Origin: Methanosarcina sp.
GTDB taxonomy: Archaea; Halobacteriota; Methanosarcinia; Methanosarcinales; Methanosarcinaceae
Reading direction: 5' to 3'
Assembly (NCBI RefSeq): GCF_028693135.1
Contig: NZ_JAQUVZ010000020.1
Location: forward strand, 1-60,780
DNA length: 60,780 nt
Positions within the stretch are counted from its first letter, which is position 1, and the number at the start of each line of letters is the position of its first letter. Of this stretch, positions 43,599-51,908 are shown one piece after another. Made by a program: the position numbers and the translations under genes. A model generated the notes under the pieces. The model was not told the origin of the DNA. It ran no database searches and saw only the letters and a program-made list of their open reading frames with translations.

Positions 43599-44378
43599 TT
43601 AAATTTCTTTCTTTAATAAGTTGTAAAATTTTTCCTTTGCCTCTCTCTCAATCCAGGGCATATGCCCGCATTTTTCCAGCAAAATGAACCTGAAGTCCTT
43701 CAAAATCCCGAACAGGGGATCCCTTACTCCTTCAAAAGGGTGGGGGTCATAGTCCCCGTGAATTGCAACTACCGGGCACAGGATATTCTTCCCGAGTTCC
43801 AGGAGCTTACCGCTGCTCCTAAACTCGCTGGCTTCTTCCCAGACATTTTTATTGATATCGTAACGGCACTCAAGTAACTCATTATTGTGGGGAAGAGGGT
43901 CGTATGAGTCAGCAAGAGATATCAACTGCCCGAACCTTGCAAGGGATGCATTTTTGTCACCGGTGGAGAGGTCATTCAACACAAGCATCAGGGAAAAAGT
44001 TTCTTCCATCTCTACCTTGCTTAGCCGGCTAATCCGGGTTTTCATTATGTTTACAGCATACTTTTCTTCGTAGGGGCCGCTTCCGACAAGTATGAGTTTT
44101 TTTACGAATTCGGGGTGTCTGGCTGTGAAAATAAAGCTGAGCATTGCACCCCAGGAAGAGCCGATTAATGTGACCGGCAGGTCGGCGTGTTCTTCCAGCA
44201 CTGCTTTCAGTTCCCGAACCTGGCCTTCAAGGGTTGCTTTCGTCTGGAGAGGTTCAAGGACTCCCCTAATGATGGAGAGTTCCCTGGCAACGGGAGCCAT
44301 TTCTCCGGGGGTGCCGGGACCCCCATGAATGAGGGCTGCAGTAAAAGGTAGGTTTCCATATTTTCTCAGATTTTCCAT
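43599..44378 (-). CDS. Alpha/beta hydrolase, proline iminopeptidase-like
   Basis: Catalytic triad is visible: nucleophile Ser in GSSWGAMLSF, Asp in IHGDYDPHPFEGV, His in CGHMPWIERE. The oxyanion HGGPGTPGEM motif near the N-terminus is the proline iminopeptidase-type HGGPG. The lid region between the first Ser and Asp is short. It may be an aminopeptidase or an esterase; I cannot tell. ATG 44378 is chosen over the TTG at 44426 because the extra residues are not family-like. Confidence 0.88.
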   Translation of the reverse strand: MENLRKYGNLPFTAALIHGGPGTPGEMAPVARELSIIRGVLEPLQTKATLEGQVRELKAVLEEHADLPVTLIGSSWGAMLSFIFTARHPEFVKKLILVGSGPYEEKYAVNIMKTRISRLSKVEMEETFSLMLVLNDLSTGDKNASLARFGQLISLADSYDPLPHNNELLECRYDINKNVWEEASEFRSSGKLLELGKNILCPVVAIHGDYDPHPFEGVRDPLFGILKDFRFILLEKCGHMPWIEREAKEKFYNLLKKEI

Positions 44379-44565
44379 GTTTATCAGGTTTAAGCTTTTT
44401 TGATTTAATAACAAATGGGTTTTCAAATTTATTGGTTCTCATCTTTACTTTCGTCAATTTTATATACAACTTAATTCCTTCGGTACTCATCCTGATTAGT
44501 TACATGTGTAACCATCTTCTTGCTCAATAACCATTTACTGACCAAAAAAGACAAAGGACCTTGCT

Positions 44566-45780
44566 ATGGTTTTCCAACTAAAAACAGATAATTCCAATGA
44601 ATATTTAAAAAGAAATCTAAAAGGAACGGTGCCGCTTCTGGCCCTTCTGACTGCCTTTCCTCCTCTTTCCACGGACATGATCTTACCGGCCATCCCCTCC
44701 CTGGCCGAAACCTGGAACGTTTCTCTGTCGGTGATTAACCTGATCCTTGTCTGTTTCTTTGTGACCTACGGGTTTTTCCTGCTCTTTTACGGCCCGATTT
44801 CCGACAGATTTGGCCGCCGTCGTCCCCTTCTTTTCGGGCTTGCGGTGTACATAGTGGCAAGCCTGCTCTGCGCCTTTGCGTCCAGTGCTCCCATGCTGAT
44901 AGGTTTTCGTATACTGCAGGCTGCAGGAGCCGCTGCCAGTTCCTCCATCTCTATGGCCATGACCAAAGACATTTTCTCCGGACCGGAGCGGGAAAGGATT
45001 CTGGCTTATATAGCGGTTATAATGGCGCTTGCCCCGATGATTGCTCCGGTTGTTGGTGGCTGGATCCTTACAGATTTCTCCTGGCCCTGGATCTTTTTCA
45101 TACAGGCAGTTATGGGATTACTCGGGCTGATAGGGGTTCTCCGCTTTCCGGAAACGCTCTCCAAGGTATCCGATACTCCGCTTTCCCGGGTAATGCACAC
45201 CTACAGCCGGTTGCTGCTCAATCCTTCCTACATAGTCATGGTTCTGGTCATGTCAGCAAGCCTTTTTCCTCTGTACAGTTTCATTGCAGGCTCTTCTGAT
45301 ATCTACATTAACGGATTTGGTATGACTGAGCAGAAATACAGCTACTTCTTTGCCTTCAACGCCCTGGCCCTGATGATTGGTTCCTTCTCTTGCCTCCGGT
45401 TGATAAGAAGCATAAGTTCAAAGTATCTGATAACGGTTGGATTTGCAGGAATTTTCCTGGGAGGGGTTTTTCTTCTTCTTACCGGACAGCATGGTCCATG
45501 GAGTTTTGCGCTCCCGATGTTCCTGATCACATTTTCCCTGGGTCTGAGCCGTCCTCCGAGCAATAACCTTGTGCTCGAACAGGTTGACCGCGATGTAGGC
45601 TCGGCTTCTTCCCTGCTGATCTTCAGTTATTTCACTCTCGGGGCTGTTGGCATGTGGTTTATCTCCCTTGAATGGGCGGATAAGATCCCTGTGCTCGGAG
45701 CCATTGCTCTCGGCTGCGGAGCTCTCGTTCTGAGCGCATGGGTTGTTTTTCAGAGGAAAGACATCGGAAGGGTTGCTTGA
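44566..45780 (+). CDS. MFS transporter, Bcr/CflA type
   Basis: A 12-helix drug/proton antiporter. The Bcr/CflA subfamily is seen in FPPLSTDMILPAIPSLAETW near the N-terminus and the MFS motif A GPISDRFGRRRPLLFG between helices 2 and 3. FRILQAAGAAASSSISMAMTKDIF is the antiporter-type loop. The C-terminal helix pair is duplicated as a pseudogene fragment at 50324-50595. Length is 404, normal. Probable role is export of toxic compounds; known substrates in bacteria include bicyclomycin and chloramphenicol. Confidence 0.93.
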   Translation: MVFQLKTDNSNEYLKRNLKGTVPLLALLTAFPPLSTDMILPAIPSLAETWNVSLSVINLILVCFFVTYGFFLLFYGPISDRFGRRRPLLFGLAVYIVASLLCAFASSAPMLIGFRILQAAGAAASSSISMAMTKDIFSGPERERILAYIAVIMALAPMIAPVVGGWILTDFSWPWIFFIQAVMGLLGLIGVLRFPETLSKVSDTPLSRVMHTYSRLLLNPSYIVMVLVMSASLFPLYSFIAGSSDIYINGFGMTEQKYSYFFAFNALALMIGSFSCLRLIRSISSKYLITVGFAGIFLGGVFLLLTGQHGPWSFALPMFLITFSLGLSRPPSNNLVLEQVDRDVGSASSLLIFSYFTLGAVGMWFISLEWADKIPVLGAIALGCGALVLSAWVVFQRKDIGRVA

Positions 45781-45971
45781 ATTTTTTACTGGCAGCCGTG
45801 ACTAAATTTCAGAATAGAACAGGCTTTCATACGCTGGAGATATAATAAAATTCCAGGAAGCTCTGTGGTTTTCGGTTTGCGCGGCGAAGTTTATTGGAGA
45901 GTTGAGAACCGCGCCCCGGATTTTCCACAATAACTCTACAGATATTATGTGTTGTACATGCAGTTATAGTT

Positions 45972-46048
45972 GGGTTACATACAACCCTTACATTAGTCGG
46001 GTTACATACAACCTTTACATTAGTCGGGTTACATACAACCCTTACATT
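45972..46048. repeat. 27-bp tandem repeat across a stop codon
   Basis: Nearly three units of 27 bp, each holding the palindrome GGGTT/AACCC. On the minus strand each unit encodes CKGCM followed by TAA. The unit overlapping the gene (46026-46048) supplies its real C-terminus and stop; the others lie downstream and are not translated. Confidence 0.92.
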
Positions 46049-46985
46049 TGGAACAATCGCCACAGGGTGTTGCTTCCGTATAGTCACCGCCTGTGATTTT
46101 GAACATAGATTCAGATATCCTGTAGTCGGCTGCTCTGCTGCCGTCATCAATCGTTACAGTATCATCGCCAAAGAGCAATTTTATCGGCACTTTTTCATAT
46201 TCCTCCATCAGGCCCGGTTTTAGCTTTGGGAAAATAACTTTCTTTTCACCATTGCTTTTTCTGGCCATAATGATGTCAAAGGTAGCAAGAGAAGTTAATC
46301 TGCCGTTTCTGTCAAAACCCAGGGAGTTTTTATCCGCATCGATACCCAATGCATTCGTATCGTATGCATTTATCGAACCAATAGGGGTTTTAACAGGGAC
46401 CGGGACTGCTGGTTCTACGGATTCTATGCTGCCATCTTCAAAAAGTTTAAATCCTGTTCGGATGGGGATTTTTCCTGTCGGGGTATCAATTGTGATTCTT
46501 TCGGTAGGCCACAGAATCAGGCTTCTGACTTTTCCATCCGGATAAAAGCGCAAACCGATTATCCTTGCACTGAAGTTACCAAACGGAAAGGTAAAATCAT
46601 ATTTCTGTGCCAGTGCACCTTCTTCTTCTTCTGACCAGAAACCGCTGATTTGCCCGTTTAAAGGGAACAAACTATTGATGGAACCGTCTTCAAAAAAAGT
46701 GACCAGTTCAGCCGGAAATATTCCTATTGATGTGCTCACTTCAGTTTTCTGCTCTAAAGAAATGCTTTTAATTTGCCCGCTTTTATGGAAAGACAAAACT
46801 TTTAATTGCTTTGTTCTAACTCCGGGATTTCCGTACTGCGGAACAAAATTGCCGTATTTTGTGCTAATCAAATTGTAATCTTTAAGCTTACACTCCTTCA
46901 GTTCGCCGCCATCATATGTGGTAAAGCTTGTAATCCCTTGGATTCCACTTGTTTCAACAGTTAACATTATGTTCCTCCCTGACAA
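46029..46985 (-). CDS. Conserved hypothetical protein, 318 aa
   Basis: A protein built of repeating beta units of the type RTGFKLFEDGSIESVEP, FPLNGQISGF, GLRFYPDGKVRSLILWP. This suggests a beta-propeller or beta-solenoid. A C-terminal Cys cluster, CGDCSKCKGCM, could bind a metal. No signal peptide or membrane helix. I recall similar uncharacterised proteins annotated as cytoplasmic in many bacteria. ATG is preceded by GGAGGAAC, a strong ribosome site. Its last 27 bp are tandemly repeated after the stop. Confidence 0.8.
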   Translation of the reverse strand: MSGRNIMLTVETSGIQGITSFTTYDGGELKECKLKDYNLISTKYGNFVPQYGNPGVRTKQLKVLSFHKSGQIKSISLEQKTEVSTSIGIFPAELVTFFEDGSINSLFPLNGQISGFWSEEEEGALAQKYDFTFPFGNFSARIIGLRFYPDGKVRSLILWPTERITIDTPTGKIPIRTGFKLFEDGSIESVEPAVPVPVKTPIGSINAYDTNALGIDADKNSLGFDRNGRLTSLATFDIIMARKSNGEKKVIFPKLKPGLMEEYEKVPIKLLFGDDTVTIDDGSRAADYRISESMFKITGGDYTEATPCGDCSKCKGCM

Positions 46986-47006
46986 AAAAAATGAATCAAG
47001 TTCTTT

Positions 47007-47028
47007 GCTTTGCCAGAGATGGCAAAGC
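47007..47028. terminator. Stem-loop with T-rich tail
   Basis: GCTTTGCCA and TGGCAAAGC form a perfect 9-bp stem with loop GAGA, followed on the plus strand by CTTAATTTTTT. It lies 20 bp upstream of the 318-aa gene, so it may end an unannotated plus-strand transcript or affect the mRNA leader. Confidence 0.5.
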
Positions 47029-47385
47029 CTTAATTTTTTGCGTGCCCAACTTGACTTTCATTTTAAGTACAACTTCAAGACTCCGTTGTTGCAGTATTTT
47101 TTGTCGAACGCTTATTCCAATATACTACTCCAAATTAGAGGAATACAGAATCCTATTTCCTATTTAATAATATATATAACTTTCTTTTGAAGCTCCTATT
47201 AAGTACTCAGTAATGAAGGGAATTCCGAATTGAATACCTTCCAAAAAATATATTTCTACAGTGTATTTTTGTTTCTTTTGTGGAGTTATGGAGCTAACGC
47301 TCAAGATTGGCTTAATAGTTACAGGAGGAAATACAGGAGGAAACGGCTTTATGGTTCTTTTCGTGATATCTATCATTTATTGTTT

Positions 47386-48054
47386 TTAATTCTGTGTCTT
47401 TCCAGTTTTTTGTCGCTTTACGAACCTGGCCCCCATCTCAAAGGCTTTCTTACAGTCCTGAGGGAACACTTCTTCTCGCCTTTTTGCCTTTTCCTCGGGA
47501 TCAAACATGTCACCAACATACTTTGAATAATCATCGAACTGGTAGGTATCGGTGCAGCACAGAGATTCGGAGTATCCGAAGATTCTCTTCGCCATATATT
47601 CATTCACTTCAATAGTTTTCTTGAGCCCAAACATATCGAAGTATTCTTCCGTTACTCCCATTGTGTAGATAAAACCAACAGGGATATTTTTCGGATAGAG
47701 CGAGGGCAGGGTATTGGAGTAAACGAGGTATGGGAATACATAGCGTTCCATAAATGACCTCATCTCCCCCGTAGAGTTCCCAAGATAGATGGGCGATCCC
47801 AGGATTATTGCATCGGCATCTTTCAGCTTCTCCAGCACGGGTGTCAACTCGTCCTGCATTGCGCATTTCCCATAACTTTTTCCACCCTTCAATTTACATG
47901 CAAAACAACTTGTACAGCCTTTAAAATTGAGGTCATAGAGGTGGATTATTTCTGTTTCTGCACCCTCCGAAGCTGCACCTTCAAGAGCTTTTTCCAGCAG
48001 GGTTGCTGTATTCCATTTCTTTCTGGGACTTCCGTTTATTGCTATTACTTTCAT
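47386..48054 (-). CDS. Iron-sulfur flavoprotein (Isf family)
   Basis: FMN-binding flavodoxin-fold protein. The N-terminus, MKVIAINGSPRKKWNTATLL, is the FMN phosphate loop. The cluster motif C-x2-C-x2-C then C (CTSCFACKLKGGKSYGKCAM) binds a [4Fe-4S] cluster as in Methanosarcina Isf, which accepts electrons from ferredoxin and reduces oxygen or peroxide. LGSPIYLGNSTGEMRSFMERY is the FMN-ring contact. Length 222 is usual. The upstream region has a TGATCA operator-like palindrome, suggesting regulation by a stress regulator (inference). Confidence 0.92.
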   Translation of the reverse strand: MKVIAINGSPRKKWNTATLLEKALEGAASEGAETEIIHLYDLNFKGCTSCFACKLKGGKSYGKCAMQDELTPVLEKLKDADAIILGSPIYLGNSTGEMRSFMERYVFPYLVYSNTLPSLYPKNIPVGFIYTMGVTEEYFDMFGLKKTIEVNEYMAKRIFGYSESLCCTDTYQFDDYSKYVGDMFDPEEKAKRREEVFPQDCKKAFEMGARFVKRQKTGKTQN

Positions 48055-48082
48055 AATTTTACCTCCATATTTCCCGTTCGGA

Positions 48083-48114
48083 TTGATCAGTTAATCTGGA
48101 CCGACTGATCAGTC
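48083..48114. promoter_or_regulatory. Operator-like palindromes before the Isf gene
   Basis: GACTGATCAGTC (48103-48114) is a perfect 12-bp palindrome, with TTGATCAG (48083-48090) as a second half-copy about two helical turns away. The pair lies 30-60 bp before the ATG, the expected promoter zone. Confidence 0.6.
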
Positions 48115-48396
48115 TAATTGATGTTTCATTTAGTTATAAATCTTCGACAGGATGATTATATAACCTTAAGATCCGGTCTTAAAATTCAAACAATTTTCAC
48201 AATTGGATAATGAGTAACGTTAACTTCAGAAATTGATTGTAATTTTTTTGAAAAACAGGCTTTAAGTAAGCCTGATGCCGCAAAAAAGATCCAAAAAACA
48301 AGATCTGAGATCTATTTTTTGGGTTTTTGAACTCAGCTTTGCGGTGGAGAGGGTTTAAAGGGTCTGAAAACCGTCCCATGCGAAGAAAATATACTG

Positions 48397-48414
48397 CTGT
48401 GTATGCATACACAG
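48397..48414. promoter_or_regulatory. Perfect 18-bp palindrome before vapB
   Basis: CTGTGTATGCATACACAG is its own reverse complement and ends four bases before the vapB ATG. Its position and symmetry fit an autoregulatory operator for the VapBC complex, or overlap with a promoter element. Function is inferred. Confidence 0.75.
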
Positions 48415-48418
48415 ATAC

Positions 48419-48637
48419 ATGAGTACAAAGACGATCTCAATCCGGGACGACACATACGACCTGTTAAAAAATGCAAAACGGGATGGGGAAAGTTTCAGCG
48501 ACGTTATTGACCGCCTGCTGATGAAAGAAAAGGGGGACCTGTCGGTTTATTTTGGGGCATTGAAAAACGAAGAACTTCTGGAGGGGCTGGAAGAGGACTC
48601 CAGGAAAATAAGGGAACTTTCGAGGCTCAGGATATGA
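48419..48637 (+). CDS. vapB: VapB-type antitoxin
   Basis: A 72-residue protein beginning MSTKTISIRDDTYDLLKNAK, the ribbon-helix-helix DNA-binding form common to archaeal VapB antitoxins, with SFSDVIDRLL as the second helix. The C-terminal part (GDLSVYFGALKNEELLEGL) would wrap the toxin. It overlaps vapC by 4 bp (ATGA). The palindrome directly upstream is probably its operator. No separate ribosome site is visible, consistent with a leaderless mRNA. Confidence 0.9.
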   Translation: MSTKTISIRDDTYDLLKNAKRDGESFSDVIDRLLMKEKGDLSVYFGALKNEELLEGLEEDSRKIRELSRLRI

Positions 48638-49017
48638 TCGTACTTGACACCAGCACCCTTATCGACTTTTTCAGGGGTGTAGAAAAAACCCGGGAATTCA
48701 TGGACAAAGATGTGGCAACCACTGTCATAAGTTACTATGAAATCCTCTCAGGGGTCAAACACAGAAAAGCCAGGAAAGAAGAGCAGTTCTTCAGAAGGTT
48801 CTTCTCCGAAATCGAAGTCCTGGACTTCGACCGAAAAGCTGCGGAAGAAGCGAGCGAGATAATGGGCAGGCTGTTGAGCCTTTGCACTCCGGTAAACAGC
48901 ACGGATGTCCTGATAGCAGGCATAGCTATAGTGAGTGGGGCGGAAAAGATTGTTTCCAGGGATAGGGATTTTATCAGCATTGGGAAAGTTTCCGAGCTGG
49001 ATGTTTTAGTTTACTGA
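48634..49017 (+). CDS. vapC: VapC-type PIN-domain toxin
   Basis: Ribonuclease of the VapBC module. PIN acidic residues are visible: D in MIVLDTSTLIDFFRG, E in ISYYEILSGV, D in NSTDVLIAGIA and D in IVSRDRDF. Known VapC toxins cleave tRNA or rRNA. 127 residues, standard length. Its start overlaps the vapB stop, showing coupled translation. The toxin appears intact. Confidence 0.93.
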   Translation: MIVLDTSTLIDFFRGVEKTREFMDKDVATTVISYYEILSGVKHRKARKEEQFFRRFFSEIEVLDFDRKAAEEASEIMGRLLSLCTPVNSTDVLIAGIAIVSGAEKIVSRDRDFISIGKVSELDVLVY

Positions 49018-49212
49018 CTGGCATTTTTTGTGTAACTCTCCTATCATGTGCTGGATTTTTCATTTTCGATTTTTTGATTTTTACCGGGGTTTCGTTTTTG
49101 TAATCAATCCTCAACAACAGGCTAAGATAAAGGCATCCGTGAAAAAATAAGTTGATTTAAAAAAATTGCATAAGTGTTTAATATATTCAGGACTAAATAA
49201 CTTTTGATTAAA

Positions 49213-49806
49213 ATGGACTTTAGATTAATTTTTACAATTGGATTTGCAAGTTTTGTGGTTATTGTTATTGGACTGGCCCTTATTGTAACATATTCTCAGG
49301 AAAAAAAGCGTTCACAAAGTTTAGTAGATCAAGCTAAAGTACTCGGATTCAGGCCGGATACAAAAAACCTCGTTGAATCTTTACATCTTAAAGAAACGAG
49401 AATTGGAAACCGACAGAAGATTTACAACGTGTTTGCAGGCACATTCTGTGGGGTACCAGCAATTACTTTTGACATAGATATTTCAATTGGCAATTTAGGG
49501 CCTGCAAAAGGGACATCTCACGGGAACACGTTTAAGTCCTCATGTATAGTTTTTAAGCAAAATGCTCCGGTATTTTTATTACAGCCAAAATCACTTTTAT
49601 CCAGAAATGCATACAACGATGACTTTTCTCTGGATGGAGACGCATCTTTTCTAACTGATACTCTTGCCCAAAAAATTCAAAAAAAATATAAAATTGAATC
49701 TACCGGAACCCATGTATCATTTGTTCCTTCCGGAAAGCGGATTCAAAACATCAATGAGGCATTGGAAAATGCTTACAGCGTATTTAAACAGATATCTCCA
49801 CGATAA
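49213..49806 (+). CDS. Membrane-anchored hypothetical protein, 197 aa
   Basis: One N-terminal membrane helix (LIFTIGFASFVVIVIGLALIVTY) followed by about 165 soluble residues. The soluble part resembles DUF3137-like proteins in pattern: FAGTFCGVPAITFDID in the middle, then SSCIVFKQNAPVFLLQPKSLL. No catalytic motif. TTG 49204 is an alternative start. It is followed by a probable terminator hairpin. Confidence 0.65.
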   Translation: MDFRLIFTIGFASFVVIVIGLALIVTYSQEKKRSQSLVDQAKVLGFRPDTKNLVESLHLKETRIGNRQKIYNVFAGTFCGVPAITFDIDISIGNLGPAKGTSHGNTFKSSCIVFKQNAPVFLLQPKSLLSRNAYNDDFSLDGDASFLTDTLAQKIQKKYKIESTGTHVSFVPSGKRIQNINEALENAYSVFKQISPR

Positions 49807-49807
49807 G

Positions 49808-49843
49808 ACCTGAGTTTGATTTTAGGAGTTTTTTTACTCAGGT
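49808..49843 (+). terminator. Inverted repeat after the membrane protein
   Basis: ACCTGAGT (49808-49815) pairs with ACTCAGGT (49836-49843), and the loop contains TTTTTTT. It begins two bases after the stop codon of the 197-aa gene. Confidence 0.55.
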
Positions 49844-49927
49844 TGAGGTGGAGATAAAGATGGATGAATGGGGTATTTCACGGTTCTGGCATACATGAAA
49901 CCCCATCCACCTTCCATCCTGTACCAC

Positions 49928-50329
49928 TCAATCTTTAAACATTCTGCGTAGCCGAAAATCCATTTTCTTCAAACGACAACACTACCGGCTTGGGAAGATC
50001 CATGTCAAGTGCCTCTTTCAAGACTTCCTCAATGGTCTCTACAGGAACGAATTTAAGTTCGTTTCTGACGTCTTCGGGCACGTCCTCAAGGTCTCTCTCG
50101 TTTTCTTTTGGCAGGATTACCTTTTTTATGCCTGCCCTGTGGGCTGCCAGGATTTTCTCCTTCATGTCACCAACCGGCATTACTGCACCACTCAACGTGA
50201 TTTCCCCTGTCATGGCTATTTTTGGGTCAACTGCTTTTGCTTTGCCGGTAATCAGGGATGTAAGGGCTGTAAAGAGGGCCACACCTGCTAAAGGTCCTTT
50301 CTTTGGGGTTGCACCTGACTGCACATGGA
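49928..50329 (-). pseudogene. Lon C-terminal fragment, catalytic Ser lost
   Basis: A 5'-truncated, inactive duplicate of the Lon protease domain, about 130 residues. It matches the last part of the full gene at 51909, including [23 protein letters not shown] and its 3' flank. The catalytic Ser of DGPSAG is Leu here (KGPLAG), the GGIKEK Lys segment reads GDMKEK, and a 6-bp tandem insertion adds two residues (GKAKAVDP). The 5' end is fused to an MFS fragment at CATGGA (50324-50329). Confidence 0.93.
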
Positions 50330-50595
50330 GTTTTGCCCTGCTTATGTTCATGATTACGTTTTATCTGGGTCTAAGCCGGCTGCCGAGAAACAACCTTTTG
50401 CTGGAACAGGTCGATAGGGATGCGGGAGCGTCTTCTTCTCTTTTGATTTTCACATGTTTCACGCTGGGAGCCGCTGGCATGTGGCTGATTTCGTTGGACT
50501 GGCCAGATAAGATTCCTGTGCTCGGATCGATTGCTCTGGGCTGTGGGGCTCTCGTTCTGGGCGCATGGGTTGTTTTACAGAAAAGGGGTATTTGA
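50324..50595 (+). pseudogene. MFS transporter C-terminal fragment
   Basis: A duplicate of the last helices of the Bcr/CflA-type gene at 44566: [25 protein letters not shown] then FTLGAAGMWLISLDW, ending with ALVLGAWVVLQKRGI and a stop. The 5' end is fused back to back with the Lon fragment. Without a promoter or the first ten helices it is non-functional. Confidence 0.93.
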
Positions 50596-50757
50596 AGGAA
50601 GCGGGAGTTTGCACGAATGGCTCATTTTCCCCCATATGATAGGGCCTTCTGAATCCACGATATAAAGAGGATTCCTGGAAAGTAAAGAAAACCATTTTGT
50701 TTTATGAAAAATGAAGAGACGAGATGAAAGGAAAAAAGAAGTATTCCGATGAATCAG

Positions 50758-51093
50758 CTACTTTATAAATATTTCAGTAAGCTTATCCTCAACTTCCCTG
50801 ACCTTATCTGGCTTTAAGGAACCACGCTTGTAAAGGATAAGGGATGTGTCGGCAGTAAAGATTTTGTTTGTACGGATCAGGCTCCTGGGAGCAGGCAGGC
50901 TGCCTTCTTTGAAGTCATCTTTTGAAAGGAAGACTGCATATCCGTCTTTTCGGGTAGCTGTTGTGATCTGGCAGAGGATTAGGTCATCTCCCTGCAGGTC
51001 CGCTATAACAAGTGCAGGCCGTTTTTTCGAAGAGCTAAGGTCTGAAAATGGGAATGGTAAGACCACAACGTCGCCTTTCACAAATCTTTCCAT
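50758..51093 (-). CDS. mazF: MazF/PemK-type toxin
   Basis: mRNA-cleaving toxin of the MazEF type, 111 residues. The N-terminal FVKGDVVVLPFPFSDLSSSKKRPALVI is the family strand with the GDVV and RPALV motifs; LCQITT and SLIRTNKIFTAD are the remaining blocks. The start at ATG 51093 (MERFVKG) is preferred over the longer frame since family proteins begin there. It overlaps the antitoxin gene by 16 bp. Confidence 0.92.
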   Translation of the reverse strand: MERFVKGDVVVLPFPFSDLSSSKKRPALVIADLQGDDLILCQITTATRKDGYAVFLSKDDFKEGSLPAPRSLIRTNKIFTADTSLILYKRGSLKPDKVREVEDKLTEIFIK

Positions 51094-51323
51094 GCCTCGT
51101 CTTCCTCCAGGCTTTCCCAATTTTTGGCAAGGGATTTTTCCGAGGCAAAGGCTGTCCCCAATTTCTCGCTGACGTAAGAGATGGGCCGGATCTCTATCCT
51201 GTCTTCATAAGCCAATAAAGCAACCCTATTGCCTTCCTTAAACTTCTCATCCCGCAGGTCCCTGGGGATTGCGATCTGGCCCTTGCTGGTTATTTTTAAA
51301 CTTTTAATGTCTAAGAGTGTCAT
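51078..51323 (-). CDS. mazE: AbrB/MazE-type antitoxin
   Basis: Swapped-hairpin DNA-binding antitoxin, 81 residues from ATG 51323: LKITSKGQIAIPRDLRDEKFKEGNRVALL is the AbrB core. The C-terminal acidic tail (SLEEDEAWKDL) would bind the toxin. GAGGTGAG precedes the ATG at about 8 nt, which favours it over GTG 51335. It probably represses its own operon. Confidence 0.92.
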   Translation of the reverse strand: MTLLDIKSLKITSKGQIAIPRDLRDEKFKEGNRVALLAYEDRIEIRPISYVSEKLGTAFASEKSLAKNWESLEEDEAWKDL

Positions 51324-51908
51324 TTTTATGCTCACCTCGTGTGAGAGGTTTTTGTGAAATATTATATGTAAGAAATATAAGAAATGTAAGCTTTATGCAT
51401 GTAAGAAATGTAAGAATTACATATAAACATATTGCCTTAGATGGATTTTTTTTATTTTCGGTTTTTTGATCCTTACCGGTTGTGATTTCGTAGCCCAACC
51501 CCATGTCCACCACAGTTGCGAAGCAACCGGCTTGCCCTTAAATTAAATGAATAATACAAAGAAATTAAGACAGCAGTTACATTTTTTGTTTTCGAATACA
51601 CATCGTCTCAAAGGCCTGGTGACTGCATGCTGCACATTGATTTTGTTCTGTCCGTGTGTTCATTTTTTGGCGTTTTTTCATTCTGGCAGTTGCTTTGGGC
51701 AGGCCTCGCTGACGCTCGGGACAAAAACGACGTGAGATTCCATTACGGTTGTTTCGACCAAGTTCACCAAGCTTCTCACTTGCAAAAAATAAAAATAGAT
51801 TACTCAAAAAAAGCCGCAGTGTTCCTAAAATATTTAGGGACAAATCTCAGGATGGGTATGCCACAGTTCCGCCAAACCATAACAGCCCCATCCCTCACTC
51901 ATCAATCT

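Noticed and set aside
51304-51843. Minus-strand frames between mazE and lon
   Set aside because: Low-complexity or random composition without ribosome sites; treated as intergenic.
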